Below, in pieces: positions 26,096-32,828 of a stretch of 54,254 nucleotides of DNA; position 1 is the stretch's first letter, and every line of letters starts with the position of its first letter. A model generated the notes under the pieces. That model saw nothing but the letters and a program-made list of their open reading frames with translations, made no database searches and had not been told where the DNA came from. Source of the stretch: Burkholderia sp. Bp9143. Its GTDB lineage: Bacteria > Pseudomonadota > Gammaproteobacteria > Burkholderiales > Burkholderiaceae. The stretch spans positions 1-54,254 of the forward strand of contig NZ_QTPO01000057.1 in the NCBI RefSeq assembly GCF_003853645.1, read 5' to 3'. Both the position numbers and the translations under genes were made by a program.

Positions 26096-27397
26096 ATGGA
26101 ATCCATCAAGCGGTATTTCGGCTTCGCTGAAGCCGGCACCGACTTCCGCACCGAAATACTCGCGGGCGTCACCACGTTCCTGACGATGGCCTACATCATC
26201 TTCGTCAACCCCGCGATCCTCGGCGATGCCGGCATGCCGAAGGAATCCGTGTTCGTCGCGACCTGCCTCGTCGCGGCGCTGGCCTCGATCATCATGGGGC
26301 TGTACGCGAACTACCCGATCGCCTGCGCACCCGGCATGGGCCTGAACGCGTATTTCGCGTACACCGTCGTCAAGGGGATGGGCTTCACGTGGCAGGCCGC
26401 GCTCGGCGCGGTGTTCATCTCGGGCTGCCTGTTCCTGCTCGTCACGCTGTTCCGCGTGCGCGAGGCGATCGTCAACGGCATTCCGAAATCGCTGCGCATC
26501 TCGATCACCGCCGGCATCGGCCTGTTCCTCGGCATCATCTCGCTGAAGACCTCGGGCGTGATCGTCGGCAGCCCGGCCACGCTCGTTACGCTCGGCGACC
26601 TGCACAAGCACGACACGATCCTCGCGATCGTCGGCTTCTTCACGATCGTCACGCTCGACCACCTGCGCGTGCGCGGCGCGATCCTGATCGGCATCATCGG
26701 CGTCACGATCCTGTCGTTCTTCTTCGGCGACAACCAGTTCCACGGCGTGTTCTCCGCGCCGCCGTCGATCGACGCGACGCTGTTCAAGCTCGACATCGGC
26801 GCCGCGCTGTCGACCGGCATCATCAACGTGATCCTCGTGTTCTTCCTCGTCGAGCTGTTCGATGCCACCGGCACGCTGATGGGCGTCGCGAACCGCGCGG
26901 GCCTGCTCGTCGAAGGCAAGATGAACCGCCTGAACAAGGCGCTGCTCGCCGACAGCACCGCGATCGTCGCGGGCTCGGTGCTCGGCACGTCGTCGACCAC
27001 CGCGTATATCGAAAGCGCATCGGGCGTGCAGGCCGGCGGCCGCACGGGCGTGACGGCGATCACCGTCGCCGTATTGTTCCTCGCGTGCCTGTTCATCGCG
27101 CCGCTCGCCGGCGTCGTGCCGGGCTATGCGACGGCACCGGCACTGCTGTACGTGTCGTGCCTGATGCTGCGCGAGATGGTCGACGTGCCGTGGGACGACG
27201 CGACCGAAGCCGTGCCGGCCGCGCTGACCGCGCTGCTGATGCCGTTCACGTACTCGATCGCGAACGGCGTCGCATTCGGCTTCATCGCGTACGGCGGCCT
27301 GAAGCTGCTGACGGGCCAGGCCCGCACGGTCAAGCCGATCGTGTGGATCATCGCGGCCGTGTTCCTGTTCCGCTTCTTCTATCTCGGCAGCGAGTGA
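26096..27397 (+). CDS. NCS2-family purine permease, AzgA-like
   Basis: A 433-residue inner-membrane protein with about 13 hydrophobic segments. Diagnostic AzgA/GhxP-type phrases: RTEILAGVTTFLTMAYIIFV near the start, CAPGMGLNAYFAYTVV (NCS2 signature region), VELFDATGTLMGVANRAGLL and STAIVAGSVLGTSSTTAYIE. This group imports adenine, guanine or hypoxanthine with protons. A longer open frame from 26003 runs through the 5' region; MESIKRYFGF with CGGAGAA upstream is the natural start. Monocistronic, followed by two hairpins. Confidence 0.92.
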   Translation: MESIKRYFGFAEAGTDFRTEILAGVTTFLTMAYIIFVNPAILGDAGMPKESVFVATCLVAALASIIMGLYANYPIACAPGMGLNAYFAYTVVKGMGFTWQAALGAVFISGCLFLLVTLFRVREAIVNGIPKSLRISITAGIGLFLGIISLKTSGVIVGSPATLVTLGDLHKHDTILAIVGFFTIVTLDHLRVRGAILIGIIGVTILSFFFGDNQFHGVFSAPPSIDATLFKLDIGAALSTGIINVILVFFLVELFDATGTLMGVANRAGLLVEGKMNRLNKALLADSTAIVAGSVLGTSSTTAYIESASGVQAGGRTGVTAITVAVLFLACLFIAPLAGVVPGYATAPALLYVSCLMLREMVDVPWDDATEAVPAALTALLMPFTYSIANGVAFGFIAYGGLKLLTGQARTVKPIVWIIAAVFLFRFFYLGSE

Positions 27398-27462
27398 CGC
27401 TCGCGCTCCGATGCGCTGCATGATGAAGAAACGCCACCTTCCGGTTTGATGCCGTTCCGTTG

Positions 27463-27543
27463 CGGTTCCTGTCGAGGAACCGAACGGGATGGCGAAAAGG
27501 ACGGACCTTGACGACCCGGTCGCATTTGCGGCCGGGTCGTTTC
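27463..27543 (+). terminator. Two hairpins after the permease gene
   Basis: First hairpin: CGGTTCCT (27463-27470), loop GTCG, AGGAACCG (27475-27482), extendable by CCGTT/AACGG across a bulge. Second: ACGACCCGG (27511-27519) with CCGGGTCGT (27532-27540), then TTC. Together they probably end the permease transcript; the U tract is short. Confidence 0.55.
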
Positions 27544-27891
27544 ACATGGGCGCCCGGCAGGGGTGCACGCCTGCGGGTGCGGGTGCGGGTGACAGTCCCG
27601 CCGCAAGCTGGCCACTGCGAACGGAGTGAAGCGCAACTGCACGAGGGCGACCGCGTGTGGGGAGGAAGCGTCGAGCGATAATTGTATGGCGCGAAATAAT
27701 GCGTCTCGGCGTATTGATGGCATTGAATTTTCCCGGAATATTCAATCCGAATATTTGCGGTCGCAATATTAAAAATATTAAGCCGCCATTTAATACAAAT
27801 GCCGCATGGCACCAATATCCCTGGATATTTTCAAAAATCGACACAGCACCGGGATTTGATGATGTCCGCAATTACAGTCATCCTTATTGGG

Positions 27892-27919
27892 TTGATTTAT
27901 AAAATCCGGCTGCTATATT
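27892..27919 (+). promoter_or_regulatory. Candidate sigma-70 promoter for the AidA/PixA-like gene
   Basis: TTGATT (27892-27897), 16-bp spacer, TATATT (27914-27919). The predicted transcript would have a 5' leader of about 170 nt before ATG 28098. I looked for a LuxR-type CTGT...ACAG box next to it and did not find one. Confidence 0.5.
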
Positions 27920-28097
27920 CCGCTTGCACGGCCGAACATCTTGATGGTCGCGCAATCTTCTTGCTCATCAATGGGAGCGATTCTTTCGTTTTTATTCGAT
28001 CGGCGTGAATTAATATATCAAGCACGCACGGGGCATCCTCCACGCGAATGGGCATGGGGCTGGAAAAATATTGCCTATTTCACAATCAGGAGTCGTC

Positions 28098-28496
28098 ATG
28101 GCAACGATCTATGTAAATGTGATTGTCAATGTCGCCAAAGCCATTGCCGAAAACAATCTGCCGAAGTATGTATTCATGGTGGATTCGACGGGCTACAGCG
28201 GGGACGGTTCGGAGGGCAGTAACGAATTGCGGACGAAATGCGAAAATGGCGACACGATCGTCTGGTCCGCCGTTTCCCTCAACCCCGGCGAATCCATTTC
28301 GATTCTCGGCTTCTGGGGGAACGCGATTCCCAACATGGTCAACCCGCAACAATATCCGCAATACGACGGCGCCGTGTGGGGCGGGCGGGTCAACACCCCG
28401 GGGACCAACGTTCAATACTCCATCAACATGCTGCTGGAGGGTAGCGTCCACATGTCGTTCGACCCGTTCATCACGGCAACCAACCCCGCTCGATAA
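28098..28496 (+). CDS. AidA/PixA-like inclusion-body family protein (tentative)
   Basis: A 132-residue protein with no signal peptide. The layout is that of the PixA/AidA family: N-terminal strand IYVNVIVNVAKAI, then LPKYVFMVDSTGYSG, GDTIVWSAVSLNPGESISIL and a C-terminal SFDPFI close to the end. AidA of Burkholderia and Ralstonia is a quorum-sensing-linked protein, and PixA forms inclusions in Xenorhabdus. This one is shorter than the usual ~170 residues. AGGAG precedes the ATG. It sits alone in an AT-rich patch with strong hairpins on its 3' side. Family call is by pattern memory; moderate confidence. Confidence 0.55.
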   Translation: MATIYVNVIVNVAKAIAENNLPKYVFMVDSTGYSGDGSEGSNELRTKCENGDTIVWSAVSLNPGESISILGFWGNAIPNMVNPQQYPQYDGAVWGGRVNTPGTNVQYSINMLLEGSVHMSFDPFITATNPAR

Positions 28497-28528
28497 CCGG
28501 GTGGGGCAGTCCGGGTTCAATTGAGTGA

Positions 28529-28573
28529 CTGGTTTCGGCTTGCCGATTGGTGGTATGGACAGGCCGAAACCAG
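28529..28573. repeat. Perfect 11-bp stem hairpin downstream of the AidA/PixA-like gene
   Basis: CTGGTTTCGGC (28529-28539) pairs fully with GCCGAAACCAG (28563-28573), with a 23-nt loop. No U tract follows in either direction, so it is not a standard terminator. Confidence 0.6.
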
Positions 28574-28640
28574 CATGGAGAGGTTTGCAGCCGTGCTTCG
28601 ACTATCGGCGAAGCAGTGGAAAAAGCGGTCCGAAGACCCC

Positions 28641-28671
28641 ATGCCGTTCAGTGAAGAACTGAACGGCATGG
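28641..28671. terminator. Perfect 13-bp stem hairpin between convergent genes
   Basis: CATGCCGTTCAGT (28641-28653), loop GAAGA, ACTGAACGGCATG (28659-28671). It lies between the AidA/PixA-like gene and the end of the minus-strand LysR gene, the position of a bidirectional terminator, but there is no T-run. Confidence 0.5.
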
Positions 28672-28725
28672 CATCGTCGCGTGGCGTTTTCGTTCGGGAA
28701 GGCGCATGGTGCGGGCGACATCGGG

Positions 28726-29613
28726 TCACGCGTCCGCCTCCCGGAGCACCCAGCGCGCGAAGGTCTGCAACGGCCCCTCGCACAGCTCCAGTGCTTCGGG
28801 CAACACGAGACAAAAGCGTTTGACCACGCCCCGCCCGCCCGGCCAGGGCGCCGCGAGCAGCCCCTGCGCGATCTCGGCGTCGACATAAAGGCGCGGCACC
28901 AGCGCGACGCCGAGCCCGGCCAGGGCCGCCGCGATCAGCATCGAGTAGAGATCGTAGCGCGCGCCGGCGGCCGGATTGTTCACCGGCAACCCCGTCTCCT
29001 GCACGTACGCCGACCACGCATCGGGCGTCTGGCGCTTGTGCAGGCGCGGCAGCGTGCCCAGCAACGCGTCCGGGTGCCCGCCCGCGAGCAACGACGGATG
29101 GCAGACCGGCACCAGCACCTCCTCGCACAACCGGTACGTATGCATGCCCGCCCAGGCCGGATGCTCGAAGTGAAGCGCCGCATCGAATCCGCTGCCGGCC
29201 AGCACGAACGGCTCGGCGCGATCGGCGAAATGCACCGTGATGTTCGGATGCTGCGCCTGGAATCCCTTGAGCCGCGGAATCAGCCAACGCGTCGCGAACG
29301 TCGGCGTCACGGCGATATCGATGCTGCCGCCGTCGCCGGGCTGACCCATCATGTACTGGCTGTCGCGTTCGAGCCGGTCCAGCACTTCGCGAACCTGCGC
29401 CGCGTAGCGCACGCCGTTCGGCGCAACCCGCACGCGGTTGCCGACCCGCTCGAACAGCGACACGCCAAGAAACGTCTCAAGGCGGCCGATCTGCCGGCTG
29501 ATCGCGCCTTCCGTCAACGCCAGCTCGTCGGCGGCACGCGCGAAGCTCCCATGCCGCGCCGCGGCCTCGAATGCCATCAATGCCGAATTGCTCGGAATCC
29601 TGCGTCGCGTCAC
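28726..29613 (-). CDS. LysR-family regulator, GcvA-like
   Basis: A 295-residue protein. HTH: LMAFEAAARHGSFARAADEL then LTEGAISRQIGRLETFLG; effector domain from about residue 90 (IDIAVTPTFATRWLIPRLKG), the GcvA-type pattern. The start chosen is GTG 29613 (VTRRRIPSNS), with GGGAG five bases upstream; another GTG at 29634 lacks such a site. Divergent from the three-gene enzyme cluster beginning at 29783, which it probably regulates through the dyad at 29666-29683. Confidence 0.85.
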   Translation of the reverse strand: MTRRRIPSNSALMAFEAAARHGSFARAADELALTEGAISRQIGRLETFLGVSLFERVGNRVRVAPNGVRYAAQVREVLDRLERDSQYMMGQPGDGGSIDIAVTPTFATRWLIPRLKGFQAQHPNITVHFADRAEPFVLAGSGFDAALHFEHPAWAGMHTYRLCEEVLVPVCHPSLLAGGHPDALLGTLPRLHKRQTPDAWSAYVQETGLPVNNPAAGARYDLYSMLIAAALAGLGVALVPRLYVDAEIAQGLLAAPWPGGRGVVKRFCLVLPEALELCEGPLQTFARWVLREADA

Positions 29614-29665
29614 GATTGCTCCCGGTCCGACCACCGTCGGTCATGGCTTGATCAAATGTCACTGA

Positions 29666-29683
29666 ACGATGACGAATCATCGT
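29666..29683 (+). promoter_or_regulatory. Candidate LysR operator between regulator and cluster
   Basis: ACGATGA, CGAA, TCATCGT: a 7-bp dyad that contains a T-N11-A type core (ATGA...TCAT), located midway between the divergent LysR gene and the cluster. A TTTTT follows on the plus strand, so a small terminator is an alternative reading. Confidence 0.45.
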
Positions 29684-29782
29684 TTTTCGCCCATTCACCG
29701 GCTCATTATCATGACAAAAACTCAACCCGTCGAGCGGACCGATCGATCCCGAAAGCCCTCTCGCCCCCCCCGTGGAGATGTC

Positions 29783-30319
29783 ATGATCTATGCTGTTGAA
29801 TGCAGCATTGCCGAGCCCGCCGTCGAAGCCGAGTGGAACGACTTCTACAGCCGGGTCAAACTGCCGGCGCTGATCTCCGTATCCGGCTTCCGCACGTCGC
29901 AACGCTTTCGCGCCCTCGACGGCGACGGCGACGGCCCCGTCTACCTCGCGCTGCATACGATCGACGGCCCGGACGTGCTGACGTCGGACGAGTATCGCGA
30001 CAAGGGCGGCGGCAATTTCGCGCGGTGGCAGCCGCACATCGTGGCGTGGCGCCGCAACGTGTACGACAGCGCGACACCCGCGCCGGCCGTCTCCGGTCAT
30101 CAATGGCTGGCCGTTTGCGACGACGACGCCCCGTTCGCGCGAGCAGGTATCGCGGCCATGGCCATGCAGGCGGTCGCGCTGGACCGCCTGCCGGCCACTC
30201 GCTGGCTGGCCGTCCTGGATCGCGATCAGGCACGGCTCGCGTCCGGCACCGCGACCCGGCGCTATGCGCCGATGGGCGACCGGCTCGTCAGCACGCCGCC
30301 GTCGGCGACCGCACGGTGA
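29783..30319 (+). CDS. Uncharacterised protein, dimeric alpha/beta-barrel-like N-terminus
   Basis: A 178-residue protein starting MIYAVECSIAEPAVEAEWND, with GGAG five bases before the ATG. The first ~95 residues alternate strands and amphipathic helices as in EthD/ABM-type ferredoxin folds (strand, helix with WNDFYSRVKLPAL, strand SGFRTSQRF, strand PVYLALHTIDG). The second half (SGHQWLAVCDDDAPFARA onward) may be a partial repeat. It is the first gene of a tight cluster with a tautomerase-like and an MBL-fold enzyme. Function unknown. Confidence 0.68.
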   Translation: MIYAVECSIAEPAVEAEWNDFYSRVKLPALISVSGFRTSQRFRALDGDGDGPVYLALHTIDGPDVLTSDEYRDKGGGNFARWQPHIVAWRRNVYDSATPAPAVSGHQWLAVCDDDAPFARAGIAAMAMQAVALDRLPATRWLAVLDRDQARLASGTATRRYAPMGDRLVSTPPSATAR

Positions 30320-30332
30320 CGGGAGCCCGGCC

Positions 30333-30659
30333 ATGCCCAGCGTCACGATTTTCATCCCCGAGGCGAGCATGCCGTCCAACGCGGCGCTCGACGCACTGTC
30401 GTCGGCCTGCGAGGCGCTCTGCAGCGATGTGTTGAGCGCCGCACCCGGCACCATCCACGTCGCGTACGTTCCGATCCGGCACGGCTGCGGACATCCGGTC
30501 AGCGCGGAGATCCGCTTTCGCACCACATCATTTCGCACCACTGAATTGATGGATCGATTCATGGCCGAACTGGATCGCGAGATTCTCCGCCACACCGGAT
30601 TCGTCGCACGCATCCGCTGCTTCGGCTACGACACCCCCCACCTTCACGCCCGACATTGA
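30333..30659 (+). CDS. Putative tautomerase-superfamily protein
   Basis: A 108-residue protein starting MPSVTIFIPEASMPSNAALD. A proline directly after the initiator Met is the catalytic base in 4-oxalocrotonate tautomerase/MIF enzymes, and length and strand-helix-strand pattern (IHVAYVPIRHGCGHPVSAEI) agree with a MIF-like monomer. GGAG precedes the ATG. It lies 13 bp after the previous gene and 3 bp before the MBL gene, so co-transcription is very likely. Superfamily inferred from sequence pattern only. Confidence 0.6.
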   Translation: MPSVTIFIPEASMPSNAALDALSSACEALCSDVLSAAPGTIHVAYVPIRHGCGHPVSAEIRFRTTSFRTTELMDRFMAELDREILRHTGFVARIRCFGYDTPHLHARH

Positions 30660-30662
30660 TCC

Positions 30663-31526
30663 ATGAGCGCACCCATTCCCCGCCCTTCGTTCCCGCGCCG
30701 TCAGGTCGGCGATTTCTCGGTGACCGCGATCAGCGACGGCACGCTGACGGCCGGCCTCGACCTGCTGTCGAACATCGACGTCGACGACGCGACCGGCATC
30801 ATGCAACGGGCCGGGATATACGCACCGTCCGACGTCAACATCAACTGTTACGTGATACGCGGGAACGGCCGCACCGTGCTCGTCGACACCGGTGCCGGCG
30901 GCATCCGGGACTGGGGCGGCCTGCTGGGTCCATCGCTGTCGCAAGCCGGTATCGACGCACGCGACATCGACACGATCGTGCTGACGCACGCGCATCCCGA
31001 CCACATCGGCGGCCTGCTCGACACCGGCGGGCAGCCGGCCTTCCCGCAAGCCGAGGTGCTCATTCACGAACGGGAACGTGCGTTCTGGCTGGACGACGAC
31101 GCGTACGAACGAGCAAGCGAGCGAGCACGCGTCAATTTCCGGATCGCGCGGCGCACGTTCGACGTCTATCAGGCGCAGCTACGTACCATCGGAGCGGGTA
31201 ACGTGCGGCCCGGCATCGTCGCCGTGCCGCTGCCGGGGCACACCCCCGGCCATACCGGCTATCGCGTCGAATCGCGGGGCGAGCGCCTGCTGATCTGGGG
31301 CGATCTCGTGCATTTCGCGCCGATTCAGGTCGCTCGCCCCGACGTGTCGATCGCGTTCGATCGCGATCCGTCGCAGGCATCGGCGACGCGCGCGGCGACC
31401 CTCGCCGAAGTCGCTTCGGACAACCTGCCGATTGCGGGCATGCACCTCGCCGACACGGGCTTCGCACGCATCGCGCGCACGAACGGCTCGACCGACGGCG
31501 CGTATGTGCTCATCGGGGCGGATTAG
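30663..31526 (+). CDS. MBL-fold metallo-hydrolase
   Basis: A 287-residue metallo-beta-lactamase-fold enzyme. Metal-binding motif THAHPDHIGG at residues 108-117, second histidine in VPLPGHTPGHTGY, third-site Asp in LIWGDLVHF, and a late His in GMHLADTGF. This is the lactonase/glyoxalase-like group (hydrolysis of lactones, thioesters or similar). In the cluster with a tautomerase-like and an alpha/beta-barrel protein it may open a lactone in breakdown of a ring compound; that is inference. Confidence 0.87.
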   Translation: MSAPIPRPSFPRRQVGDFSVTAISDGTLTAGLDLLSNIDVDDATGIMQRAGIYAPSDVNINCYVIRGNGRTVLVDTGAGGIRDWGGLLGPSLSQAGIDARDIDTIVLTHAHPDHIGGLLDTGGQPAFPQAEVLIHERERAFWLDDDAYERASERARVNFRIARRTFDVYQAQLRTIGAGNVRPGIVAVPLPGHTPGHTGYRVESRGERLLIWGDLVHFAPIQVARPDVSIAFDRDPSQASATRAATLAEVASDNLPIAGMHLADTGFARIARTNGSTDGAYVLIGAD

Positions 31527-31677
31527 GCGAAACGGAACGCAGGGATGCGCTCGCGCCACACGATGCGCGAATCGCGGCGCGCATCATCCCGCGCAAGCAA
31601 GGCACCGGCGGGCATGCGCCGATATGACACGGGCGCCGGTGTCCGGCGCCCGCTCCGTCGCTGCCCGGTCGTCCGGC

Positions 31678-31965
31678 TCAGCGCCAGTTCGCTTCGTAGA
31701 AGCGCACGTAGCCGCTGCGCAGCGTCACGCATTGCGCGCGCGTCTCGGACAGCAACCGCCGTGCGGCTGCCTCGATACGCTCGCGGTGCTGATCGTACGC
31801 ACCGACCATGTCCTCGAAGCGCGGCGATGCCGCACCGAAATGATCCTCCAGCGCCTCGGCGGTGATCTGACATTGGACGCGCTCGCCATTGACCAGCGCC
31901 GTGAATCCAAGCATCAGGTCGCGCCCCGAATATTCGGGCTTCTCATTCGTGAAATGGATCTGCAT
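31678..31965 (-). CDS. DUF1488 family protein
   Basis: A 95-residue protein from ATG 31965 (MQIHFTNEKPEYSGRDLM). It matches DUF1488: N-terminal strand pair, FTALVNGERVQCQITAEALE, and a helix ERIEAAARRLLS before the strand VTLRSGYVRFYEANW. Function unknown. A longer reading from 32133 lacks a ribosome binding site. Confidence 0.75.
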   Translation of the reverse strand: MQIHFTNEKPEYSGRDLMLGFTALVNGERVQCQITAEALEDHFGAASPRFEDMVGAYDQHRERIEAAARRLLSETRAQCVTLRSGYVRFYEANWR

Positions 31966-32208
31966 GGGAGCCGCCTGTCGTCCGGTAGAAAGCAAATGAC
32001 CGCGTTCGTCGTCCGCTACCGGCCGGACGAAAATGTACGCGGGCTCGCCGGCAGAGGCACGATCCACGGGGATATGGCGCGGACAATGCGTGCCGGTTGC
32101 ATTCCACTTTAGACGGTTTCGCGCAGGAGGCAAAATTTGCGATGTGCGTCGTTCCGACGCGCATTTCCTCTGACCAGTACGACATCCGGCACCGTTTGCC
32201 GAACGGCG

Positions 32209-32400
32209 TCAGTGAGGATCGGTGGGCCAGATGTTCAGCGAGATCGCGGCGGTCGTGGCGCCCACCGCAATCGCGGCCGCACCGTATTGCACCGCGTCGG
32301 TCAGATCGAACAGCAGACCGTGGATCGCCACGGCGATGCCGCCCAGCATGATGAACGTGGCGATGGCCGCCAGCACGACTCTCAGTTCCGTCCGAACCAT
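32209..32400 (-). CDS. Small two-helix membrane protein
   Basis: A 63-residue protein with two hydrophobic segments (VVLAAIATFIMLGGIAVAI and VQYGAAAIAVGATTAAISL), a topology of small inner-membrane proteins of unknown role. GGGAG precedes ATG 32400 at good distance. Longer in-frame starts upstream run into the intergenic region and lack a site. No recognised family. Confidence 0.6.
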   Translation of the reverse strand: MVRTELRVVLAAIATFIMLGGIAVAIHGLLFDLTDAVQYGAAAIAVGATTAAISLNIWPTDPH

Positions 32401-32626
32401 GATGCGTCTCCCGAACGGATGCATGTCACGTCGCATGCATGTTGCGATGCGGAACACGGCGCGTGCATGCTCCACTTCCATCATTGCAGGCGGGTACTTA
32501 AAAGCAAGGGGTTTTTGTACGCAGTCGCACAACGCGCGCGGCGCTTGTATGATGAGGCGATATCAACGGCGGCGGCCCGGATGGCGGATGGTGCGGTGCA
32601 AGGCGTCCAGGTGGTTCGATTGCGAA
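32401..32626. other. Intergenic region before the hairpin array
   Basis: Nothing gene-like. It carries the minus-strand promoter for the small membrane protein and possibly the plus-strand promoter for the leader of the gene at 32829. Open frames crossing this region come from the repeats. Confidence 0.4.
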
Positions 32627-32817
32627 GCATGGGGCCTCGGAATGCGCTGAAGTGCTGGCTGGGGTCGACCGGGAAGCATGGGACCGGAGTAGGCGCTGAA
32701 GCACCGACTCGGACCGACCGCGAAGCATGGGACCAGAGTAAGCGCTGAAGCGCTAACTCCGGCCGACCGCGAAGCATGGGGCCCCAGTAAGCGCTGAAGC
32801 GCTAACTGGGGCCGACA
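32627..32817 (+). repeat. Four tandem hairpin repeats (49-bp period) abutting the regulator ribosome binding site
   Basis: Units begin with GCATGGG at 32627, 32676, 32725 and 32774, exactly 49 bp apart. The last copy is the best stem: GGCCCCAGTAAGCGCT against AGCGCTAACTGGGGCC, with one A-A mismatch; it leads directly into AGGAGACAAGAC and ATG 32829. Copies become less regular with distance from the gene. The unit matches the one before the acyl-CoA synthetase (13257-13352) in flanks (GCATGGG, GGCCGAC), centre and mismatch position, but with different paired arms. Confidence 0.87.
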
Positions 32818-32828
32818 GGAGACAAGAC

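Larger units (their letters stand above)
27398..28097. other. AT-rich intergenic patch upstream of the AidA/PixA-like gene
   Basis: About 700 bp. From 27690 the base composition falls sharply compared with both sides, and AATATT recurs four times within 27735-27780. No convincing gene; open frames lack ribosome binding sites. A promoter candidate lies at 27892-27919. The composition suggests acquired DNA or a silencer-type (H-NS-like) binding region. Confidence 0.5.

Noticed and set aside
27657..27902. Plus-strand open frame of 81 codons in the AT-rich patch
   Set aside because: No ribosome binding site, and it overlaps the promoter of the AidA/PixA-like gene. AT-rich composition alone makes such frames likely.
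32627..32828. CRISPR-like array
   Set aside because: The repeats have regular spacing, but the interval between conserved cores is also similar and part of the same stem. There are no unique spacers and no cas genes.
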